Source of the DNA: Leucaena leucocephala
Taxonomy: Eukaryota; Streptophyta; Magnoliopsida; Fabales; Fabaceae
Direction: 5' to 3'
Length of the DNA: 64,000 bases
Assembly (NCBI GenBank): GCA_037074615.1
Contig: JAYWLJ010000058.1
Coordinates: 186,001-250,000 of the forward strand
Shown: piece after piece, positions 44,611 through 56,862 of the stretch
How the letters are laid out: every line of letters starts with the position of its first letter
How positions within the stretch are numbered: position 1 is the first letter of the stretch
Notes under the pieces: generated by a model
What the model saw: only the letters and a program-made list of their open reading frames with translations
Told to the model about the DNA's origin: nothing
Database searches by the model: none
Position numbers and translations under genes: made by a program

Positions 44611-46689
44611 GCTTTAATGGATGGCATTTCTGTAATTTTGAAGCCATCTGAACATGTGGTCCTGGTTTTTCCTGGATTTTCCTATTTTTCTTTATTCCTT
44701 TGTACTGCATCATGCATGACATCATCCAGGACACCTCACCGGGACACCTCATCGCCACATTCTTCACATGTCACAATTCCTGGACACCTCATCAGCTGAC
44801 TCAGCAGTTCAGTCCAATCCAGCACCGGTCCAGAGTCTTGCACCGTAATACGTGTCCTCACCATTTCTTCTGCCTCTAAGATTGCATCATGTGGCACCTG
44901 GAAGGGATCTTTCACGCCTTCCAATGCTATCCAGATAAGTCCGGACTTTATCTGATCACCTCCTCGGTTATCGTGCCGACCGAGTAACTTTACTTTATTG
45001 CAACAGCATTAAAATAGTATTTTAATGCCACTTTTTCCCACATATCACTGGGCCTACGTTTTTGGGCTCTGGGTATGTTATCTTGGATCCTGATCAAGCT
45101 CCAGTACTCTGATGGCTCGATTCCCAAGAAACATCCCTTGGCAAATTACCAAAATACCCCTAGGGGCCCTTTCTTGCACTATTTTAACCCTAAGGGTAAA
45201 ATCATCATTTCACACCCTTCTGTACTCTGTCAGGGCATATACTGACTCTAAGTAACTTTATCTGTATGTGCCTTGGCTCCTGGGCCTGTCCAGAATGACC
45301 AAAATGCCCTCACTCATCTACTACCCCTTTAGTACAACACAGGGGCATTTTCGTAATTTCGCACTTTTCTGGGGTTCTGCCGGATATTGGCCCACCTATC
45401 AGTCCAAGCGTCTTACTGGGCCTTTGTTGGCGCCATTATTGGGCCTCTCTGGGTTCAATACCTTCATGGCACGCATTACGAGGAATCTTCCCCCGTCAAT
45501 GATTATTGAATATTTTATCTATTTTTCACCGTTTATACACATATCCGGACACCGGCTCCTTCTGTCGGATACACTAGCCTGCGGTGTTCAGGCATCCCTG
45601 TGAGTCATATCAGTCATCTGACCGAGGTTATCCGAACTCATTCAGTCCCTTTTCAAATACCGATAAATTTCCCTATCGGATACCCGGAGGCCTCACACTC
45701 CCGTCTGGATTTTCTAATTTGCGAATAACTTTTTCAACAGGCCTCGTATCGGTATTCGGTCAGTTTCCCGACATCCGCCCCATAAGGACGTATCATCCTA
45801 TTTTTTCTCACCTAGATCTGAAATCTAGGATATCCGGTAGGAATTTTTATAACTTTTGGACGATCAGTCCATTTCTGGCTATCTGGAGTCTTCAAAAATT
45901 CCTGTATTAAGCCAGATTACCGAGCGTCCCTTGCTCTCTCTACCGTTGAAATCTGGGACTGAAATGTTTTCGGACAGTCCAAACCACTTCCGCCCTGACT
46001 TTCTTTAATTACAATTTAGCCCCAGGGAACTTTTCTTCTTTTCATTTAAGTCTATTTTTATTTGGCTAAAATTACACTTAAGGACCCAACCTTTTTGTCC
46101 TTAAACTTTCCATAATTCTTTCATACTCATAGAGACCTCGTATGCACATTTCACAGTTCAGTGAAATGATCAGCATAATTTTCTCTATTTTCTTACAAAA
46201 TATGGTACTCATCGGCTACCAGCCCGATCTTTCCCATAATTACGATTTTGCCCCTACATTCTCTTTCTGGCATCTATTCTCATCTTCTTATCCTTCATCT
46301 TAAGTTCTAGAAATTCTCTTTCAATAACTCATCCCTTAAACTCTTCGGGAGTCATCGTTAATTGAAAGCTCGACAACCCGCCCATATCAGGTTATCTTAC
46401 ACAGGAGCCAGCCCATATTAAGCTTCCTGCAGAATTCCTAGGCTTAAGACATAGGATATTCCTCACATTCCTCATTTTGAACCTAGGCGAACTATCCCGA
46501 TTCTGTAGGTTAAAGACTTAACTCATCTTTACATCCTGAAGGACTTAGCTCATCCCTAGGATCCTACAAAATACAGGTAAGTGATCCGCCCATATCAGAT
46601 TACTACCCTGGGACTACGGTTTTAGCAGCCTGCCCATATCAGACTACTTCCCAGTTCTCCTAGACCAAAAATCAGGATGTTACAAGATA

Positions 46690-47174
46690 CAACCGAGATA
46701 CATGCATTTTGTAAACCAGATGGATAATTAAACCCTCTAAATGAAATCTTAAGTCATAATGCCGTCAATTAATGAACACTTGTCAAAACCTCGATTGCTC
46801 ATTTGTAGGCTCCACCAAAGTGGGTGTATTTGAGTTATCTTGGGAAGATAAGCAAAGAGTAATGGTGCTACTCACATATGTTTGTTATTGTTTGACTTAA
46901 TTGAGATTATTAAAATGATTTTGGGTATCAAGGCATTAGATGGGATTAAAACATGCCGGATCATATGATGATGGAATCCCATGAATATCTAAGAGTTACA
47001 TTTGATCTAATTGGTAAAGCTGTTACCTACCTAAATAATTTAAAGTTAAGCGTCCTGCTAAAGCGGACTTAAAATTAAGCCAAATATGGATCTTAGCCCA
47101 CTAATTATTACATTGAGGGTTGTTTTATTTAGTGGGAGATTGCTAATTTGATTGCATATTTTAATTATAGAATC
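46690..47174 (+). other. D1 leader, second part
   Basis: Resumes the copia leader after B2 and runs to the gag ATG at 47175. No gene seen. The TSD copy AGATA is at 46685-46689. Confidence 0.75.
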
Positions 47175-47202
47175 ATGACGACTAGTAATACTGCTACATT
47201 AT
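47175..47202 (+). pseudogene. Copia D1 gag start (interrupted)
   Basis: The ATG at 47175 opens MTTSNTATL. After 28 bases the frame is broken by the solo LTR B3, and gag-like sequence resumes at 50040. Bases 47198-47202 (ATTAT) are one TSD copy. Confidence 0.75.
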
Positions 47203-47954
47203 TGAAACATCCTTATTTTCGTATGTTTTAGAGACTATTTGGTAGCATTTAGAACCACTTTCAAGGTCATTGAAGTCCAATTTCTCAATCTGGAGTTTTA
47301 CTCTTATCGAGTACTATTCACTGTGCAAATTCCAGATGAGCGACCTGAATTTGAAAAATCATAATTAATTCTAGAAAAATTGAAATGAAGTGGTTCAAAT
47401 TGATACATAAATCTAATTAAATTATATTTCAGTGAAAAATCACTAATTGACCAATACTTGACCAAGTCAACGTGGGTCAATGTTATAACTTTAGTGTTCA
47501 TCCAGCGTTTTCCCCCCCTAAATCCAGCATTCTGGTCCCAACTTTGATAATTAATATCTCCATGTGTAGACATCCAAATGAGGCATTATATATTTCCAAT
47601 CGAATCTTAATATGTCTACTATTTACCATAAAAATTTCATACATTTATTCATTCATTTACTATTTTTAATTATTTATCAAACATCATTAGGTCACCACGT
47701 GTTACTGTTCATAGTGGTAAATTTCAGCACTCAACTTTGCAGACATATGCATACATCCATCATATATCAGTCAAACATGCCAAACAATACTCATTATTAA
47801 TTAATAAGTTGTTATACATCATAACATGTACAAAATTCTCATATTTCTAATACATCCTTCCTGCCTGAAATCCGGCAGCATAACTGCTACCCTTCGTCTT
47901 TAGAAAGTAACTGATCTTGTATCGATTCAGTAATTCCCGTGAGAACTACCATTC

Positions 47955-48042
47955 TACGTAAGTACCCAGGAAAGACTGGATGAACTAGCTAGGTCCACTC
48001 ACTTCCAGCCTCCTTAGACAGTACCTACGTACACAGTACGTA
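47955..48042 (-). other. 88-bp conserved block, copy 6 (B3)
   Basis: Same length and intact outer stem, although the surrounding LTR is clearly diverged from B1 and B2. Confidence 0.7.
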
Positions 48043-48534
48043 TCAGTTCCTTTCTTTGCTACTTTGCCCGAATTTCGGCAGTATAACGGCGTCTCTTAAA
48101 ATTTCCAAAATTTACTTCGACATAGCCTCCCCTGTAATAGGTTATTTGGGATGAGATTCGGGGAAATTTCAGTAGCAATAATCATAACCATATATGTAAT
48201 GCAGAGTGACAGTGGTTGCTTGTGACTGTGTACAGATAGGTATGCTGCGTGCTTCCATATTCAATAACATATGATCATAGCATTGTAATAGAGCTTCAAG
48301 CATAACATATAAGATAACAATCCAACCAAACAATAGCACAACAAATCACAAAGTCATTACATAAAAGCTAGGATTATTTACTACCTCAAAAGCTTAGCAG
48401 AACTCCAGAACCTCTATACTGCTTTCAACTCCGCCAGAACTTCCTTTCTTCTTTCTTTTCCTCACTTTCTCTCTCAAGAACTTCCTTATCTCTCTAAATA
48501 TGCTTCTTGGCGTGATGAATGAAGGCAAGGGGGG

Positions 48535-48542
48535 TATTTATA
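48535..48542 (-). promoter_or_regulatory. TATA box, B3 solo LTR
   Basis: TATAAATA on the minus strand followed by CCCC. Confidence 0.65.
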
Positions 48543-50034
48543 GTTTTGATGGATGGCAGTTTCGTAATTTTGAAGCCCTCTGAACTTGTGGCCCTGGTTT
48601 TTCCGGAATTTCCTATTTTTCTTTATTCCCTTTTACTGCATCATCAAGGGACACCTAAGGGGACACTTCATCCCTAAAATTCTTCACATGGCGCAATGTG
48701 GGAGAGCAAGAAGCCTTCTGGAAGCTTTTCGGTCTAATCCGGTATCGGCCCGGTCCGTCTCCTCGAAAACTGGACTATTTTCTGAATCTATTTTTTTTGA
48801 AAATCCATATTATGTCTTCTGACCTTAAGTTTAGCATTTGGGTCCTTTATATCATTAACATTTTTATACTGGGTCTAAACTCAATTACAGATCCCCTGCA
48901 AAATGACCAAAATACCCCTGGGTGCCCTTTCTTGCACTATCTTAACCCTAAGGGTAAAATTGTCATTTTACACCTTTCTGCACCCTGTCAGGGCATATAC
49001 TGTCCCTGGTTAACCTTACCTATGTATGTATTGGCTTCTGGACCTATCCAGAATGACCAAAATGCCCTCCATTAATCTGTTACTCTTTAGTACAACACAG
49101 GGGCATTTTTGTAATTTTATACTTTTTCGGGGGTCTACCGGACACTGGCCCACCTATCAGTCCAAGGATCTTACTGGGCCTTTGATGGCGCCATTATTGG
49201 GCTTTTCAGGATCCATTACCTTCATGGCACGCATTACGAGTAATCTTCCCCCGTCCATGTTCATCGAGTACTTTAGCTATTATACACCGTTTATACACAT
49301 CCCCGGACACCGGGTCCTTTTACCAGATACACTGGCCTGCTGTGTTTAGACATCCCTGTGGGTCATAACAGTCATCTGACTGAGGTCATCCAAACTCATT
49401 CAGTCCCTTTTTAAATACCTATAAATTTCCTAATCGGATCCCTGGAGGCCTCACACTCCCGTCTGTATTTGCTAATTTGTGAATAACTTTTCCTACAGAC
49501 CTCCTATCGGTATTCTGTCAGTTTCTTGACATCCACCCTATCAGGACGCATCATCCTGTATTTTCTCACTTATATCTGAAATCTAGGATATCCGGTAGGA
49601 ATTTTTATAACTTTTAGACTATCAGATCAATTTTGGCTATCTGGAGTCTTAAAAAATTCCTGTATTAAGCTGGATTACCTAGCATCACTTGCTCTCTCTA
49701 CTGGTAAAATCTGGGACTAAAATGCTTTCGGGCAGTCCAAACCACTTCTGGCCTAATTTTCTTTAATTATACTTTAGCCCCAGGGAACTTTTTTTTCTTT
49801 GCACTTAAGTCCCTTTATTTGGCTAAAATTACACTTTAAGACCCCACATTTTTGTCTACCTTTCCTTCTTAGCCTTAGACTTTCCATAATTTCAATCAAG
49901 TCCTTTCATTTCCTTTCTTTTTCAATTTAATCCCTTTCTTTACATAAATAACCACATTTTTTTCCTGAAAAATATCTTATATATTTCATTCAATCTGTAC
50001 ATATAAATCAGTACAGAAAATTAGGGATATTACA

Positions 50035-51151
50035 ATTATCATTGTGATCTGTCCTTGAGAAGGACAAACTTTCTTGACTGGTTTAGGAACTTGAGAATTG
50101 TTCTCAAGAAGGAAAGAAAGGCATATGCCCTAGATCAACCCATTCCTGAGGAGTCAGTAGCCAATGCTCCTAGAGCTCAGAGAGATTCTTATGTGAAGCA
50201 TAAGGAAGACTCTGTCGATGTGGGATGCTTGACGCTTGCCACCATGGTTCCGGAGCTCTAAAGAGATCTGGAACACATGGAGGCTTATGAGATGATTGTG
50301 CATCTTAAGGAAATGTTCCAGCAACAGGCAAGGCAAGAGAGGTATAAGACCACTAAGGCCTTACATTCCTGCAAGGTGGCTGAAGGTGCATCAGTGAGTA
50401 CTCATGTCTTAAAGATAAAATGGTACATTGATCACCTTAAGAGGCTTGGGTTTCCCATGAGCTAGGAGTTAGCTACGGATTTGATCTTGAACTCACTCCC
50501 AGAAAGTTATGACCAGTTTGTCATGAACTACAACATGAACATGGAGAAATCTATTTCTGAACCATATGGGATGCTTAAAACTGCTGAGCCGACTGTTAAG
50601 AAGAAGCCCAGTACAGTTTTGATGGTTCAGAAAGGAAAGGGTATGAAAAAGAAAGGCAAGGGCAAGGGGAAGGGTCATGACTCATCAGGTAAGACCAAAG
50701 AGTCAGGCCGGCCCGAAACCAAGCCTGTACCAAAGAAGGAAAAGCCTCCAAAGAGGAGTTTGCTTATTCTACAATGAACAGGGTCATTGGAAGAGGAATT
50801 GTAAACTCTACCTTGAAGATCTAAAAAAGAGCAAAAAGGATGGAGGGGCTATCGCTTCAGGTATTTATGTTATAGACATTCATCTCTCTACTTCCACTAC
50901 ATGGGTATTAGATGCCGCATGTGATTCTCATATTTGTGCAAATGTACAGGGCCTAAAGGACAGTAAAAAGCTGAAGAAGGGCGAAGTTGACCTACGAGTT
51001 GGAAACAAAGCAAGGGTTGCTGCTTTAGATGTAGGCACTTATGAATTAGTTCTGCCCACTGGGTTTTTGTTAGTTTTGAACAATTGCTATTATGTTCCTA
51101 CTTTGAGTAGTAACATTGTTTCTCTTTCTTATTTGGATAAGGAAGGTTACA
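50035..51151 (+). pseudogene. Copia D1 gag-protease, decayed
   Basis: The gag region includes NFLDWFRNLRIVLKKERKAY, typical of copia gag near its N-terminus, and then NSLPESYDQFVMNYNMN. Stops lie near 50259-50261 and 50463-50465, and a frameshift near 50745 separates the lysine-rich part from the zinc knuckle. The knuckle reads CLFYNEQGHWKRNC, with the second cysteine of CX2CX4HX4C replaced. The protease reads VLDAACDSHIC, so the usual D-T-G has become D-A-A. The frame ends at 51151, where solo LTR C4 is inserted. Not functional. Confidence 0.85.
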
Positions 51152-52409
51152 TGTAACATTCCAAATTTTTTATACAGATTGAATGAAATATATGAGGTTT
51201 TTCAGGAAAATATGTGGCTATTCATGTAAGGAAAGGGATTAAATTGAAAAAGAAAGAAAATTTAAGGACTTAAGTAAAATTATGGAAAGTTAAGAATAAA
51301 AGTAAAGGTAGACAAAAATGTGGGGTCTTTAAGTGTAATTATGAAAATTTGTGATTTGTGGTAAGTCAAGGGGCAAAACTATAAATATGGGAACTTTGGA
51401 CTGAAAACAGGCAAAAAATGACCGTGTTCTGATCGGACCTAAATTTTTTCAGTAAATAGAGAAAATTATTTCGTGTTGTTTGACGTAACACATAATTTTG
51501 ATTTGAGGTCCCAAAAAATTGATATAAATTTTTAAAGTTAGATAAAATTATTACAATATTTTTTGGATCTCAGAATCAGATGAGGCCTTCCAGTAAATTC
51601 GTATAATTGATATAAGAATTTATAAAATTGACAGGATCAGAAAAGGAATCCTGTAGAATTTTTAATAGAATTTATAGTGGAATAAAATACCCGATGAATA
51701 TTGCTAGGAGAGTTTGCTAGGAATTTGTGCCACAAAGGTATTGAAACCTAAAAGGCCCAAAAATGGCGTCATTAAGGCTCAATAAAATAAGTGGACTGAT
51801 AGGTGGGCCAGTGTCCACAGGAACCCCGAAAAAGTGTAAAATTACGAAAATGCCCTATGATGCCCTAAGAAACCAAAAGTGAATGGAAGGCATTTTGGTC
51901 ATTTTGGACAGGCCAAAACACCAAGAGAAGTGCAGGAAAGGTTAGTCGGAGTCGATATATATTTTGACAAGGTCTAAAGAGGTGAGAAATGATAATTATG
52001 CCCTTAGGTTTAATAAAGTGCAAGGAAAAGCACTAAGGATATTTTGGTAATTTTCCAAGACATTTAAAATTAAATTTAAACCTAGTATGAGAATGTCAAT
52101 GGTATGAAGGATTTAAATATTGAAAAAAATATATATTATGAAGTCCCATAAAAATTAGATTAAGAAAACAGTCTGGTTTACGGAAAATCGGATCGGGCCG
52201 GTACCGGATTGGACTGGATTGGGTTGAAACTTTTCTTGGAACTCACACACACAAAATGGCACCAAAGAGGAGGCTTAGGTGTCCCAAGTGATGTCATGGT
52301 GGTGATGTCATAAGTGAAAAGAGAAAAGACATTCCAAGATCAAACCTTTAACCATTAGATCAAATAGTTCCCAAGGTAATCTTAGCCTTCACTTTTCCCA
52401 AGATTTTTC

Positions 52410-52417
52410 TATAAATA
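52410..52417 (+). promoter_or_regulatory. TATA box, C4 solo LTR
   Basis: TATAAATA followed by CCCCC. Confidence 0.7.
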
Positions 52418-54353
52418 CCCCCTCATTTTGGCTCAAAACTGTGGAGGAGAAAGTGTAGGGAACCTCTTGCAAAATATTTTCTCAAGCAAGGAAGAAGCAA
52501 GGATCTTGAAGAAGCTAGTAAGGTAAGTTGCTCCTTTGCTTCTAGACTTTGTTCTTATGACTTCTTCTTGAGTTTAAGTTGATTTTGAGGCTTGAATCTT
52601 GGGGAAATACTGCTAAAATTTCTTTGGATATGTGATAGGAATATGTGTTTATGTTCTAGATAGTTTGCACAAGCTTAAACAAGCTTGAATCACATGATAA
52701 TGGCTTAGGAATCCATGTGTGTTTGTGAATCCATGAAGGTGTTCTTTTCTGTACAGTATGGAATCACTGTTCATATATTAGAATTTCATGGTTTTGATGC
52801 TTCCAATGGGTTTAGAATGGAATTTTGTGTGGGGTTATAGTAGGAAAACAAGTATTGGAAGCATTGGAACCAAAATGGGAATTTTTAGAAAAAGGGAGCC
52901 ACTTTTCGGTTTCTGTACAGAACTTTGGGAAGCAATTGGATTCTGGAATTTTTGAATATATATTTAATTATACATGAAAAATTATGTGGAAATGAACCAT
53001 GAGAGTTTAGTTTAGAAATATATAAACATATGTCACAAAGTAGAGAAAGAAAGGGGCATATTGAAGCCTAGACTTAGAATTTGTTTGGAATGGAGTTGTA
53101 ATTTGGTAATTGTCTTGTAATGTATAGGTTTTGACATTTGTGGCAAGGAAAGATCACTTCAATAAGGGAAGGACAAGGATCCATAGGAGGTAACAAGAAT
53201 ACCTAACTATAAACTTATGTGCTTTGATTGATTTGCTTACTTGTTATGCATGAAGGTTTGGTTGAGCATGGAATATTGTGTAATGATGTTTATGATGATG
53301 ATGATGTGCTATGAATATGTGCCACTCCTTGCAATATATGTCATGACAATAAGCATGTTAGAGTTTGCTTATGTATAAGCATGAACATGTTAGGCATTTA
53401 ATCAAACATGCATAACCTTATAGTTTGTATTACTTGCTATTGAGATTTCCATGAAATCTCATTCCTTCTATATCAATAAATATTGCTCTAGGTGCTGGAA
53501 CTTCACTAGGAGGAAGGTAAATGGGAATGAACAATGTGTATATGACTTGGAAAGCATACCTTTAATTTATGTGATGATATATTCGTATGTACATGGTAAA
53601 TACTCACTGGATTCGAGTTGAGGGAGTGACCTTCCAACGATAGTTTGAGTGACTTATCCATTTCAGTTTCACGTGAAATTTGGCATGAGCATAGCTAAGA
53701 TCAAGATATTTAATTGGACACAAAGAACGCATAATTTGGTTAAGTTTTCAAATTGATATGATTTTTCAAATTTGGACTTAAACTCTGGATCAAGATAAAA
53801 CAAGTCATCCGATACAGTAAGGTTCCAACGCAGTTTTCATATAGAAAATGATTGAGTTTTTTCGTGATTTTAAGTGATATTAAAGTACACATTCTGATAT
53901 TTAAATCCATAGGTAATTAGACTCAATTGGATAAGTATACAAGGAGAAATAAATTTTTGAAAATGTGGCAAAGAAACTGGAACTTCCAGATTTACCAAAT
54001 AAACAGTAAAGTTCAACGAATAAACTGATTTGATATGGACAAGGAAACCTCATTTTCATATTTTTCTCTCAAATTTAAATGAAATATATTTCATTAGAAA
54101 TTAGAATCACCTCAATATGATTTTTCTAGATTTAATTATGAATTTCCAAAGTTCAAGCTGTAATCTGGAATTACCCAGTGAACAGTGACAGTGAACAGTA
54201 CCGAAAGCCTAACTCTTGGAAATTCATATTTTTAAGGTTAAGAGGTCTTCCAATGATCTAAGATAATTCCAATTGAGTATATGTAAGGTTAAGATTTAAG
54301 GTCAAGATTTAAAGATATTTACTAGAAAATGACGTTGTGCTAGTAGACTATAC

Positions 54354-54441
54354 AGAGTACTGTGTACATAGGTGCTGTCTAAGGAGGCTGGAAGTGAGTG
54401 GACCTAGCCGGTTCATCCAGTCTTTCCTGGGTACTTACGTA
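54354..54441 (+). other. 88-bp conserved block, copy 7 (C4)
   Basis: Same length as the B copies although flanking LTR sequence is very different. Two stem changes here (AGAGTAC and GTACATA) weaken the short hairpin and introduce one mismatch in the outer stem. Confidence 0.65.
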
Positions 54442-54579
54442 GAATGGTAGTTCTCATGGGGAATTATCGAATCAGTACAGTTATTTTCTGCCAGGATTTT
54501 CGGCAAGAGAGATATAATCCAGTTGAGAGTGCTATAGCAAGAGTACTCTGAGAGATATAAAGAAGGATGTTTCATTACA

Positions 54580-56862
54580 CTTCCATTGCTGAGAATAGTA
54601 GACGTTCCATTTATCGTAATGATGTTTTCTATGCTCATGGTGATTTGCATGTTAATCATTACATATTAAACTTGGAACAACCCAATCATGGAAATATCTA
54701 TAACGTAACCGCCAAAAGGGTCAAACCAAATGATTTGAATCCGACATACCTCTGGCACTGTCGTCTGGGCCACATAAATGAGAAACGCATTTCTAAACTC
54801 CATCAAGATGGATTTCTCAACTCATTTGATTTTGAATCATATGATACTTGCAAATCTTGTTTGTTAGGAAAGATGACAAAGTTACCTTTCACTGGGCACA
54901 ATGAGAGGGCCACTGATTTGTTGGACCTCATACATACAGATATGTGTGGACCGATGAATACAAATTCCAGAAGAGGTTATTCGTACTTCATCATATTCAT
55001 AGATGATTTCAGTAGATATGGCTACGTCTATCTAATGAAACATAAATCTGAATCTTTTGAAATGTTTAGATATTTCAAAATGAAGTACAAAACCATCTTG
55101 GCAAAACAATTAAAGCCCTTCGATCTGATCGAGGGCGTGAATATTTGAGCCAAGAGTTCATCGATCATCTTAGCAATTGTGGGATAGTCTCACAATTGAC
55201 TCCTCCAGGAACACCACAATGGAATGACGTTTCTGAACGGAGGAATCGAACACTATTAGATATGGTTCGATCCATGATGAGTCGAACAGGTCTTCCACCA
55301 TCCTTTTGGGGCTACGCCCTAGAGATAGTTGTGTTCACACTGAATCGTGCTCCATCTAAGGCAGTTCAAAAGACTCCGTATGAGATATGGACTGGGAGAA
55401 AACCTAGTTTGTCTTTTCTCAAGATTTGGGGATGTGAGGTCTATGTTAAGCAACAAGCCTCAGATAAATTAGCACCCAAATCCTCAAAGTGCCTTTTTGT
55501 GGGATATCCTAAGGAAACCAAGGGATATTATGTCTACAACCCCACTGATAACAAAGTGTTTATTGTCAGAAATGGTTCTTTCTCGAACGAGAATTTATCT
55601 CTAAAAGATCCAGTGGGAGCAAGGTACACATCAAAGAAGTTCGAGAGCCACAAGACACCACAGAACTACAAATAGAAAACAGAGAAGACTCACAACAAGT
55701 TGTGGAGACTCCTCAAGTCACGCAAGGCCCAAGGTGATCTAATAGGGCACGACTTTAGCCTCAGAGATATGGATTTTTGATTTCTGACAATCATGATGTG
55801 TTACTCATTGAGCATAATGAGCCAACTACCTATTGAGAACCTGTAGTGGGACCAAACTCTGAAAAAACGCTTAATGCCATGAAGTCTGAGATGCAATCCA
55901 TGTACGACAATAAGGTATGGACCTTAGTCGACCTACCTGAAGGTGCAAAAATCGTCGGGTGCAAATGGGTTTTTAAAGAGAAAATTGACATGGATGGCAA
56001 TGTAATTGTCTTCAAGGCATGACTGGTTGCAAAAGGATTTACTCAAACTCATGGTGTAGACTATGATGAGACATTTTCCCCAGTTACAATGGCCAAATCA
56101 ATCAGAATCCTCCTTGCCATTGCAGTATATTATGACTATGAAATATGGCAGATAGACGTCAATATAGCCTTCCTTAATGGAAAGCTCCTTAAGGATGTGT
56201 ACATGACATAACCTGAAGGGTTTATACGTTCTGAGGACTCTGGGAAGGTGGGCAAGCTTCAAAGGTCCATTTATGGATTGAAGCAAGCATCTCAGAGTTG
56301 GAATCATCATTTTGATGAAGTAGTCAAAGAGTTTGGATTTCTTCAAAACATTGATGAACCTTGTGTGTACAAGAAGGTTAGTGGGAGCACAGTTGTATTT
56401 TTGGTACTCTATGTCGATGACATTCTACTTATTGGGAATGACATTCCTACCTTGCAGATTGTCAAGTCTTGGTTAGGAAAGTCATTCTCGATGAAAGACT
56501 TGGGTGAAGCCACCTACATCCTAGGAATTAGGATCTATAGAGATAGATCTAAAAGACTTCTAGGACTCAGTCAGAGCACATATATAGACAAGATACTGCA
56601 TAGGTTCAGTATGCAGGAATCAAATAGGGGCTTCATACCCATGTCTCATGGTATTCACCTCAGCAAGGATTTGTGTCCTAGTATACCTGATCAGCGAGGT
56701 CGCATGAGTAAGGTTCCATATGCCTCGGCCTTAGGATCTATCATGTACGCCATGTTATATACTAGACCGGAGTCTCGTTTGCCTTAAATATGACTAGCAG
56801 ATATCAATAGGACCCCGGTGAGGGCCATTGGACTGCTGTCAAGAATATCCTTAAGTACTTAA
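54580..56862 (+). pseudogene. Copia D1 pol (integrase, RT, start of RNase H), decayed
   Basis: The integrase zinc region (LWHCRLGHIN...CKSCLLGK) and core (HTDMCGPM, FIDDFSRYGYVYL, then SERRNRTLLDMVRSMM in the next frame) are followed by RT (WQIDVNIAFLNG, LQRSIYGLKQAS, LYVDDILLIG). The order integrase before RT is diagnostic of Ty1/copia. A frameshift lies near 55115, stops at 56020-56022 (TGA) and 56209-56211 (TAA), and another frameshift near 56770. The sequence ends at AVKNILKYL, where an inverted D LTR begins. The YVDD catalytic motif is still present, but the gene is dead. Confidence 0.88.

Larger units (their letters stand above)
39143..46684 (-). mobile_element. B2: complete family B element
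   Basis: Complete minus-strand element: 3' LTR 39143-42303, internal 42304-43523, 5' LTR 43524-46684. Both LTRs are exactly 3161 bp and visibly near-identical. Flanked by AGATA at 39138-39142 and 46685-46689. The PPT abuts 42304 and the PBS is at 43509-43520. Compared with B1 the LTR has an extra segment of about 150 bp near its promoter-distal start. The internal region carries no gag-pol, so the element depends on proteins from elsewhere. Confidence 0.93.
47203..50034 (-). mobile_element. B3: solo family B LTR
   Basis: 2832 bp, TGAAACATCC...ATATTACA on the plus strand. Flanked by ATTAT at 47198-47202 and 50035-50039. No PBS, PPT or internal DNA is attached, as expected after LTR-LTR recombination. 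It contains the TATA box and 88-bp block and is more diverged than B1 and B2. Confidence 0.9.
51152..54574 (+). mobile_element. C4: solo long LTR (family C/B type)
   Basis: 3423 bp, TGTAACATTCC...GGATGTTTCA, flanked by TTACA at 51147-51151 and 54575-54579. The 5' two-thirds match family C (C3 and 4960-5682), while the 88-bp block near its 3' end (54354-54441) is shared with family B. TATA box at 52410-52417; a strong splice-donor-like AAGGTAAGTT lies near 52521. No internal sequence. It splits the copia protease region. Confidence 0.9.
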
